Shown here in pieces: positions 57,628 through 64,000 of a DNA stretch of 64,000 nucleotides. The stretch spans positions 55,814 through 119,813 of the forward strand of contig NZ_LUTR01000007.1 of assembly GCF_001597725.1 (NCBI RefSeq), written 5' to 3'. The notes under the pieces are model-generated. The model saw only the letters and a list, made by a program, of their open reading frames with translations. It was not told the origin of the DNA and did no database searches. Origin of the DNA: Neptuniibacter marinus. Its GTDB lineage: Bacteria > Pseudomonadota > Gammaproteobacteria > Pseudomonadales > Balneatricaceae. The first letter of the stretch is position 1. Each line of letters begins with the position of its first letter. The position numbers and the translations under genes are program-made.

Positions 57628-57655
57628 AATATACGTCATTGACGGAGTTTTGCAA
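57628..57655 (-). promoter_or_regulatory. Probable sigma-70 promoter of higBA
   Basis: On the minus strand: -35 TTGCAA (57655-57650), 16-nt spacer, -10 TATATT (57633-57628). The predicted start is at or next to the higB ATG (57620). Confidence 0.55.
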
Positions 57656-57704
57656 GTAAGATGACTTGAAGGATTAAGGAACTTAAGAGTCAAAGGAACT
57701 TAAA

Positions 57705-57896
57705 GGTCAGGTCTTGCATTGTGCGCATTACCTCTGGAAGTTAAGCGATATAACGCACCTAAAAATTCGATTCTTAGCGATCGTGACAGAATACACACGC
57801 CTTGTGAAAGGCTATCAAAAATAACAATAAATCAACTTAAAAATATGGGCTTAGTTAGGTATTAGTCACCAATATGCACGATGCAAGACCTGACCC
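57705..57896. mobile_element. MITE-like element, copy 2
   Basis: GGTCAGGTCTTGCAT at 57705-57719 and ATGCAAGACCTGACC(C) at 57881-57896 bound a core similar to copy 1 (same GTTAAGCGA, CACACGCCTTGTGAAAG and ATTAGTCACC blocks). It contains several substitutions and short indels, so the two copies are not brand new. Confidence 0.75.
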
Positions 57897-57976
57897 CGTT
57901 GTGTGCTTTATTGCCGCTCGTCGCTACCGGCTTTTACTTTTGTTATTTTAACAAGTGAAGTTCAGTTGAACGCTAG

Positions 57977-58288
57977 TTAGTTTTCATTTTCGCCAGATAG
58001 TAAAAACTTTCGTAAATCTCGCTCTTGCCTTAACACGTGAAGAATATAAACTAAATCCTTATCAACTTTGTAGAAAACGCGGCAAGGGTTTACGACTAAT
58101 TCTCGATAATTTAAAGTCGAAATCTCTTCAGGGATTCGGCCTGAGTCAGGAAATTGTTCGAGCCTTTCCACCTTATTGAAAACTTTTTCTACTAATTGCC
58201 TCGCAGCGAACGGATGACTCACTGCAATATACTCAGCTATGTGGTTCAGATCATCTAGTGCCGGCTCAGTCCAAATTATTTGAGCCAT
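57977..58288 (-). CDS. parE: ParE/RelE-superfamily toxin, copy 2
   Basis: 103 residues, identical in protein to copy 1 at 56069. It has the same 13-nt overlap with its antitoxin and the same stop codon placement within AAAACTAAC. Two identical copies cross-neutralise each other, so either could be lost without toxicity. Confidence 0.88.
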   Translation of the reverse strand: MAQIIWTEPALDDLNHIAEYIAVSHPFAARQLVEKVFNKVERLEQFPDSGRIPEEISTLNYRELVVNPCRVFYKVDKDLVYILHVLRQERDLRKFLLSGENEN

Positions 58289-58533
58289 TTACTCATCTTC
58301 TCTTTGGCTTGTGACATATCCACTGTTCGACCTTCACGGATAGCCTGCTCACCTTTCGCGATACCTTCCAGGATTTTCATCCGTTCTACCATTAACTCGT
58401 AATCAGCTACGTCAAGCAAATAGGCTGATGGCTGACCATGCTCAGTTATAAGAATAGGTTCTTTTGACTCATGCAGATCAGCGAGCAGCTTTGTTGCTTG
58501 CCGCTTTAACGTCGTGACAACTTCAGTTCTCAT
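58276..58533 (-). CDS. Phd/YefM-family antitoxin, copy 2
   Basis: 85 residues, one substitution (Thr7) from copy 1. The domain layout is the same. It should bind both toxins and both operators. The upstream end falls exactly at the recombination boundary beside the attC site of the large cassette. Confidence 0.88.
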   Translation of the reverse strand: MRTEVVTTLKRQATKLLADLHESKEPILITEHGQPSAYLLDVADYELMVERMKILEGIAKGEQAIREGRTVDMSQAKEKMSKWLK

Positions 58534-58554
58534 AGTAACACCTTAAATTAAAAT

Positions 58555-58572
58555 GTATCACTATAGTATCAC
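58555..58572 (-). promoter_or_regulatory. Probable autoregulatory operator of toxin-antitoxin copy 2
   Basis: Direct GTATCAC repeats at 58555-58561 and 58566-58572, same spacing as in copy 1. Confidence 0.5.
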
Positions 58573-58588
58573 TCCGTTTCAAGAAAAA

Positions 58589-58660
58589 CTAACGCCCCAC
58601 TCACCGGAATTTTGGGAGCGGAGCGAGTAAAATTTCCGAGTGCAGTGGCTTGTTACATGC
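58589..58660 (-). other. Integron attC recombination site ending the large cassette
   Basis: On the minus strand it begins GCATGTAACAAGCC and ends GGGGCGTTAG, with a central near-palindrome (CACTCGGAAATTTT against AAAATTCCGGTGAGTG) and an 11-20 nt loop. The R'' box GCATGTAAC is the exact complement of GTTACATGC at the other end of the cassette (63876-63883), the diagnostic relationship for an integron cassette. Confidence 0.8.
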
Positions 58661-61600
58661 TCGACATAGTTTGCAAGAATGAACTTTAAACATGTATTTT
58701 TCGTGATCTAACCATATGCTCACGAAGGTAATAGGCCCTTGCTGAACCAGTTTCTACAATTCCGTTAAGCAGCTCAAGGCATGAGTTATACATTTTTCGG
58801 CTTAATGCTCCCCTGTTCTCAACTTGTAAATATCGACCTATCGACATTTCCAAATAATAAGCAGTATGGATTTGCTTGGCGATAAGACTTGAGTTCTCTG
58901 CGTATTTAGAGGCTAACAAGTGAATTCCCTTATCGAAGAACACTACATGAAATTGATACATTAATGATGCTAATGCTTCAAATACATGGCTATTGTTTGC
59001 AGATTCATTTGCAAACTCTAATAAATAATGTGCTCCTCGTTTCATATCACTTTCTTCATTCTCATTACCTTGCCAAGGGCAATCAGCATACATCATTCCA
59101 CGTAATAGCTGATTTAAATCATTCTGCAAACCTATATAACGATCATTAATATCATTCAAAGCTATCTTATGTGCTTCTGGTGCTAACAAGCTCCAAAGTG
59201 TCCATATAGCATCATAATCATCTTCTTTTTCCACAGCGACATGATATGAGAGTGTTAACGAATAAATAAAGCTGGGTGCTTTTGAACACCCCAAGACCAA
59301 TAACTCTTTAAAGGGCATAAAATTATTATTCCTTGAATAAATAACATGCTCAGAAAGGCAATCTTGCATCTGTTTTTTTATGTCATAATTTATTTTTTCA
59401 TCACCACTTGAACGATGATTTTGATATTCAGTATCAAATACAAAATTCACTAACCTGTTAACCAACTGAATCTGAACATCATCCGTAGTACAATATGGAA
59501 CCATTAACATTGGTAAATGAAGAAACCATGAACAATGGCTTTCCAAAGAAATATCGTTAACCGAAAGCTTAAATTTTCCATCAACTAATTCATTGCGAAA
59601 TGTTGCTATAAAGGCATTCCATTTTTCGATAGCTGCTTGCAACTCATCATCTTGTAGATGATAAAACCTACGTACCACACTATCTTCTCTTCGTAATCTG
59701 GCATACTCAACTATTCCAGCTATACAACTGGATGCTAATTCAGCGTCTCTTGACCAAAGAAATTCCCTTACCCCCTTAGCAGCATAAGCACTAACATTAA
59801 GGTTCTCATGGGTTAATGCTGTTGCCAAAGCAAACTTCAAATGCTCTTCTTGTTCTGAATCTAACTCTAAATCAAATAATTTAGGCAAAACAAATGCACA
59901 CGCTCCAGAGCCATAATAATCAGTCTTATCATGGGCTGTTGTTCCATTCATATTATCTGCGTGCATAAATATTGACTCTAGGATAACTCCTAGGCACCAC
60001 TTTTTATCTCCATCACTTAAGTTCAAAAAGTCATCTCTAACACAAACAGCAGCAACAGTTGTGATTGTACCAACCGCCATATCGGCAAAGTTGTGGATTT
60101 CACCTTTTTGGAGGGAATTGAGTAATTCTTTTGCGGCTACTAATGCATCTTGATATGAAGAGAAATACTTTTCTTCGAACAACTTTTCTTCGAATAATTT
60201 TCGCCCCCATAAATTCAAACTAGTTACAGTGTTATCAATTGCATGTTTTTCATTAAACTCTTGCTGATCTTGCTTTAAATCTGCTGGAAGGTCAGACGAG
60301 CTTTGAAGCAATATTCGATCATTGTCTTTGTCTTCAATAGCCTCCCAAGTCCTTGTATCAACTCGGTGTACCATATACCGAAGATTTTTTTCATTGCTTG
60401 TATTCGCTTCATTGATCAATTCATCGACAATTTTTAAAACATCATCCCTAAGTTCATTTACGAACTGAAGCCTTATTAATAAGGTTGCTAATGACTCTTT
60501 TCTCCATGGTCTAAGTGCGGCTTCTCTTCTTTCTTCGATGTAAAATTTTGTCATTACATCTCTTTGATGATTAAAGAAATGTAATTCATTTCCACCCATT
60601 TCTTGCGTCATTCGAATCAAATCTAAATGATATAAATCAGCAGCTTTCAGTAAAGGAAATGCTGCTTTTCCTACCTTATTAGGGAAGCCTGTAGCCACTG
60701 AAGATAAAACAGATGTAGGCATTACAGAGTTACTCTTTCTCAGCAAGTAATCATAAATCCATTCTATTTCATTATCTTCACCACACTTATCTATATATTC
60801 AACTAACCAGTTTTCTAACGCCATAAGCCCACACTGTAGCAAGTAAGGCAACGTAGACTGTCCTCGATAGCCTTTCCAAAGGTGAGGTAACGCATACTGC
60901 TTAATTATCGTGCCATCATTGAGTGTTATATCTACTTGCTTTGCAGCTACTTCATCAGAAAAGCCCTTTGCTTGTTCATCCTCAGAAGGAGCGCCAAACT
61001 CAGATTCAGCATATTTCTGTGCAGTTAAATTGCATAATTTAATAATAAAATCTAACGCTAATCTAGGTTTTGATTCAAGGAGGTACTTAAAAGGTCCTTT
61101 AGCACCACTTGCGGGAAAAAAATCACGTTCTCGATCTAAACCATAGGATTCTTCAACATCAATTCGGCCATAAGAACTATAGCCAAACTCATCTTCTTCT
61201 GTTTTTTGCAGTAACCACTCATGCAAAGAAAGCTTAACTACAAAGTCAGGACTACGCTTGCATAACATAGGCACATTAGTGCCTACAAGGGCTAAACTAG
61301 TCAGCTCATCAACATAACTTAACCTTCTAGGCTTGACCTTGGAAATGAAAACATCCCGCTCCATTAATTCATCAAATTTTTCTTTGATTGCTGTCGAAAC
61401 CTTTAATAAGGCATTAAGTATTTTCTTTCTTCGCCCCTCATCACGATAAGAATCTTTAACCTGTTCAAGTAGCCATAAACTTAACAAGCCAACCTTTTGT
61501 GAGGCATTTGGCAGTTCCTCATATATATTAACGAGTCCACACCATTCATTTATCACCTCAACAACTTGAGTAAGCATAGTGTTACTCAAGTCATGCTTAA

Positions 61601-63882
61601 CCTCATAGATAAAATTAAACAATGCCTCCCAACCGTTACCATAAGGCTGTAAGAACAAAGATTTCAAAATCCCTGATTTTCCATCTTTAACCAATAAATT
61701 ATTATATAGTGAGCTTGGTCTTTGACAGGCTATTCTGAGAATAAAGCCAAAGCGGACCAAAAGTGCGCAATCATCCTTTAGAAGCTGAGACTTAAGAGAA
61801 TATAGAAAATCTTCTGGCGAGCCATGTTGCATAATCGCTGCAATAGCCTCATCCTTCCAGTAACTTTCTATACCATCAGAGGTCAAGACTTCTTCAACAA
61901 ATTCATTAGTTGCATCATCAAATTTCAATTTTCTGTATAGCCATAACCGAAAGGCTCTACTAATTGCAGGCTCATTACCAATAGTTAATAAAAATTGAAC
62001 TAAGTCATGCGAATTTTCAACGTACTCGCTCTCAATATATTCTTCTAATGCCCAATCCTCTAAGACATCGTGCATTGGACTTATAGTGGCAGACTTCTGA
62101 TCACGGTGAATTAAATGATCCTCTTCCAATTTAGCAATAACTTCAGGATCAAACTCACTAGCTCTAATACCAAACAACATTTTTTTCGCTCGTTGTTTTG
62201 CAATATTAATAAAAGTTGTTCTTCGCTTATCTGGCATTCCGGATTTTCTATCTGCCTCTTTTGAAATCACTGTTGCCCAGATAGTATTTCTAAAATCGAC
62301 TTCAGTATCACCAGATTTAAATAGTGCACCATTACCAATAGCTCTTACTGCAATCTCGATAAAGAATGGCACTTTAAGCAATTCAGTTAACGAGTCATTA
62401 GATATTAGCCCTGTTAACTCAGGAATATGCTCACTGACTTGTGCAACTTGATCCGTAGTAAGCCCTTCCACATTCACACTGTCAAACTGGATAGCACTAG
62501 GTTGAAGATAATTAAAAGTAAGTTGTTGATATGCATAATCACGGCCCGTTGCAATAATGGTCCAACCCGCTTGTTTTTTTATGTATTGAAGTAAATCAAT
62601 AAATGCATCTTGATAATTTAGCTCTAAAACTTTTTCTAGAGACTCAATAACAAGTATTTTTTCTTTAAGTAACGAGAAGTACCCTTCAATCTGCCCTAAC
62701 GTAGAATTCATCCCAATAGATGTAAATACATCGTTAAGGTGGTTTTTATCTAAGTCTTCAGCTCTTAAATAGAAAACAGGAACATCTTTACCTTTCGTTG
62801 AGATAAAGTCTTTAACAACTCCAGATTTTCCAACACCTCTAGCACCAGTAACAAAAAGAAAGTCATTAACCTCGTACAGTTCAGATATTTCTGCAATCTG
62901 CTCAACCCTTTCTATATGAAAACCATTAATAGTGTTCGATATTCCATCAAATATATGGTCGCCACGCTCTTTAAGTTTTAAGAAATCATTTTCAAAACTT
63001 ACTTTACTTGACGACCCAAATAGTAATTTAACTTCTTTGGGGGCATTATCTTGAGTTAGAACCCCTGCATTCTGGTTAATCTCTTGCATACAAGTAACTA
63101 ACTTAGCTAAAACTAGGGATGGTGATTCATCTGAATAACATTGAATTAAAGAGCACAGTAAGTTTGCGACAACTGAATATTTAGCATCTAAATCTAAAGA
63201 AATAACCTGAAATATCTTTAAGAAACGCCATAATTCATCATCAGTAATAGCATTCCCTTCGTTAGCGTTAGTTAGTTGTGTCCTAAATATATCTATTCTT
63301 TTAATCTTCGCGTCACTGGTAAAGCCTTTGGTTTTTGATTTTTTTATAAAGTCAGCAGAGTCTGATGAATACTTAGCCCACTCAAGTATTGGAAGGGTAT
63401 TATTAACATCTAATTTAGGTAACACTCCTGTAACCAGTGCTATCGAATCATTTTCAATACTAAAATCGGTGCTATTAAAATCTTTCCATGCACTGTTAAT
63501 AACTTCCGCAAACATTGAATCAATAGATTCACTTATAGTTATTTCATGCTTAATCTGCGCATAAAGCTTACTTTCGTTATTATTTCTATCTGTCGCAACT
63601 AGAACAAAATCATCAGTATTTACACCATCATATTTGTTCTGAAACTTCAGTTCTTTGCCTTTCATATTTTGTGACAAACAAGGTATACAAGATTTTGTTA
63701 ATAATGATAAAGCAAAAGCAGCCTGAACCCTTGTCTCAAAATTAACGCCACCACCTCCAGTAGAAAATGGATTGCTTTGTTGTTTTACATCTTTGCTCAT
63801 TTTATTTCCATAATTTCAAAACAATGCCAAACAGAAATTGAATGTACTTTGAGAAAACCGTGGTGAACGAATTGGCATGTAA
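58593..63882 (-). mobile_element. Very large integron gene cassette (about 5.3 kb)
   Basis: Bounded by the recombination points G/TTACATGCC (63882-63883) and G/TTAG (58592-58593) on the minus strand. It holds a single gene followed by its attC. Typical cassettes are under 1.5 kb, so this is unusually long. No integrase gene is in the window; the array head, if present, would lie beyond 64000. Confidence 0.7.
58686..63800 (-). CDS. Cap4-like nuclease/STAND NTPase, candidate antiphage sensor
   Basis: A 1704-residue protein. N terminus (about 1-240): a Gly-rich start, FETRVQAAFALSLL, and a PD-(D/E)XK-like pattern with Asp63/Asp64 and Gln82-x-Lys84 (AQIKHE). This resembles the Cap4/DUF4297 dsDNA-nuclease domain. 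Middle (about 300-600): a STAND-type NTPase with Walker A GARGVGKS (319-326), Walker B-like ILVIES (382-387) and TGRD (418-421). The remaining roughly 1100 residues look like helical repeats and would be the sensor. This layout matches Avs-type antiphage proteins; the assignment is inference. The start at 63800 follows GGAAAT. Single gene in its cassette. Confidence 0.75.
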   Translation of the reverse strand: MSKDVKQQSNPFSTGGGGVNFETRVQAAFALSLLTKSCIPCLSQNMKGKELKFQNKYDGVNTDDFVLVATDRNNNESKLYAQIKHEITISESIDSMFAEVINSAWKDFNSTDFSIENDSIALVTGVLPKLDVNNTLPILEWAKYSSDSADFIKKSKTKGFTSDAKIKRIDIFRTQLTNANEGNAITDDELWRFLKIFQVISLDLDAKYSVVANLLCSLIQCYSDESPSLVLAKLVTCMQEINQNAGVLTQDNAPKEVKLLFGSSSKVSFENDFLKLKERGDHIFDGISNTINGFHIERVEQIAEISELYEVNDFLFVTGARGVGKSGVVKDFISTKGKDVPVFYLRAEDLDKNHLNDVFTSIGMNSTLGQIEGYFSLLKEKILVIESLEKVLELNYQDAFIDLLQYIKKQAGWTIIATGRDYAYQQLTFNYLQPSAIQFDSVNVEGLTTDQVAQVSEHIPELTGLISNDSLTELLKVPFFIEIAVRAIGNGALFKSGDTEVDFRNTIWATVISKEADRKSGMPDKRRTTFINIAKQRAKKMLFGIRASEFDPEVIAKLEEDHLIHRDQKSATISPMHDVLEDWALEEYIESEYVENSHDLVQFLLTIGNEPAISRAFRLWLYRKLKFDDATNEFVEEVLTSDGIESYWKDEAIAAIMQHGSPEDFLYSLKSQLLKDDCALLVRFGFILRIACQRPSSLYNNLLVKDGKSGILKSLFLQPYGNGWEALFNFIYEVKHDLSNTMLTQVVEVINEWCGLVNIYEELPNASQKVGLLSLWLLEQVKDSYRDEGRRKKILNALLKVSTAIKEKFDELMERDVFISKVKPRRLSYVDELTSLALVGTNVPMLCKRSPDFVVKLSLHEWLLQKTEEDEFGYSSYGRIDVEESYGLDRERDFFPASGAKGPFKYLLESKPRLALDFIIKLCNLTAQKYAESEFGAPSEDEQAKGFSDEVAAKQVDITLNDGTIIKQYALPHLWKGYRGQSTLPYLLQCGLMALENWLVEYIDKCGEDNEIEWIYDYLLRKSNSVMPTSVLSSVATGFPNKVGKAAFPLLKAADLYHLDLIRMTQEMGGNELHFFNHQRDVMTKFYIEERREAALRPWRKESLATLLIRLQFVNELRDDVLKIVDELINEANTSNEKNLRYMVHRVDTRTWEAIEDKDNDRILLQSSSDLPADLKQDQQEFNEKHAIDNTVTSLNLWGRKLFEEKLFEEKYFSSYQDALVAAKELLNSLQKGEIHNFADMAVGTITTVAAVCVRDDFLNLSDGDKKWCLGVILESIFMHADNMNGTTAHDKTDYYGSGACAFVLPKLFDLELDSEQEEHLKFALATALTHENLNVSAYAAKGVREFLWSRDAELASSCIAGIVEYARLRREDSVVRRFYHLQDDELQAAIEKWNAFIATFRNELVDGKFKLSVNDISLESHCSWFLHLPMLMVPYCTTDDVQIQLVNRLVNFVFDTEYQNHRSSGDEKINYDIKKQMQDCLSEHVIYSRNNNFMPFKELLVLGCSKAPSFIYSLTLSYHVAVEKEDDYDAIWTLWSLLAPEAHKIALNDINDRYIGLQNDLNQLLRGMMYADCPWQGNENEESDMKRGAHYLLEFANESANNSHVFEALASLMYQFHVVFFDKGIHLLASKYAENSSLIAKQIHTAYYLEMSIGRYLQVENRGALSRKMYNSCLELLNGIVETGSARAYYLREHMVRSRKIHV

Positions 63883-63927
63883 CGCCCAAAGCAACCGCGC
63901 CTCAGGCGTCGGATTGCCTTTTCTTGT
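63876..63927 (-). other. attC site upstream of the large cassette, interrupted by an intron
   Basis: On the plus strand CATGTAACGCCC, a stem GCAACCGCGCC / GGCGtCGGaTTGC with two bulged bases, loop TCA, then TTTTCTTGT. The two extrahelical bases and the TAACGCC and CTTGT ends are those of an attC hairpin. The expected TTA completing the R'' box is replaced by intron sequence. Confidence 0.75.
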
Positions 63928-64000
63928 GTACGCCCAGCATGGGCATGAACTAATGAGGTGAAAGTCCTCTGTAGGAAGGTCACCATCCATAGCGATTTAT
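63926..64000 (+). mobile_element. 5' end of a group II intron (partial, runs off the window)
   Basis: Starting near GTGTACGCCCAGCATGGGC, then GAGGTGAAAGTCCTC and GGAAGGTCACC, the sequence matches from memory the 5' domain I of bacterial group II introns. It sits at the CTTGT of the attC site, the known insertion preference of IIC-attC introns. The exact first base is uncertain by about 2 nt (63926-63928). No reverse transcriptase is in the window. Confidence 0.7.

Larger units (their letters stand above)
57907..58597. repeat. Toxin-antitoxin duplication, copy 2
   Basis: Partner of 55999-56689, offset 1908 bp. The homology runs from TTTATTGC to the CTAACGCCC border. The duplication has two intact modules on either side of higBA. 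Confidence 0.8.

Noticed and set aside
55999..58597. CRISPR-like array
   Set aside because: The repeats are long gene-containing duplications and MITE-like elements, not short spaced repeats.
63802..63990. 62-residue open frame on the minus strand
   Set aside because: It is antisense to the attC and group II intron sequence and has no family resemblance; the nucleotide features explain this region better.

Overview
The window looks like a chromosome segment of a marine gammaproteobacterium, probably of the Oceanospirillales type. The evidence is the gene neighbourhoods: psrA-nagZ as in pseudomonads, nudJ-mnmA-hflD-purB as in E. coli, and methyltransferase-rnhA-dnaQ facing gloB. Also supporting this are a Na+/H+ antiporter NhaB, a 532-residue Pseudomonas-type isocitrate lyase and a moderately low G+C content. 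The genus cannot be fixed from the sequence alone.

Region 1 (0-9.3 kb) is housekeeping. It holds psrA, an L,D-transpeptidase and nagZ on the minus strand, then sohB, an SCP2 lipid carrier, nudC, nhaB, dnaQ, rnhA, a methyltransferase and gloB. Region 2 (9.3-24.1 kb) holds mltD, a complete YejABEF oligopeptide importer, a type II NADH dehydrogenase, a tautomerase-like protein, a bacteriohemerythrin, a secreted vWA protein with a two-component system, and a lone moaE. Region 3 (24.2-31.1 kb) is the nudJ-mnmA-hflD-purB block plus a hydrolase, trmJ and the ribosomal oxygenase roxA. Region 4 (31.1-35.5 kb) has rnk, small membrane proteins, a beta-propeller protein and a LysR regulator. Region 5 (35.5-41 kb) holds two isocitrate lyase genes that appear identical over about 1576 bp but have unrelated flanks, with an ADP-ribosyltransferase-like gene between them. 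Region 6 (41-55.6 kb) has an MFS transporter, a thioesterase, FKBP, a chemoreceptor, an HxlR-SCP2 regulator, rhlE, a Rho paralogue without the N-terminal RNA-binding region, an RsuA-type pseudouridine synthase, a Bax-inhibitor-1 protein and a 2-hydroxyacid dehydrogenase.

Region 7 (about 56-64 kb) is accessory and is the most interesting part. It reads as part of an integron cassette array on the minus strand, with no integrase in view. It contains two nearly identical ParE/Phd toxin-antitoxin modules, a HigB/HigA module, two copies of a roughly 190 bp MITE-like element, and recognisable attC recombination sites. One very large cassette (about 5.3 kb) encodes a 1704-residue protein with a Cap4/PD-(D/E)XK-like nuclease N terminus, a STAND-type NTPase core and a long C-terminal extension. 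This is the layout of Avs-like antiphage sensors. The start of a group II intron lies inside the attC site upstream of this cassette and runs off the window edge.

No rRNA, tRNA or CRISPR array was found. Start codons were chosen by ribosome-binding sites and family alignment from memory. No database search was possible.
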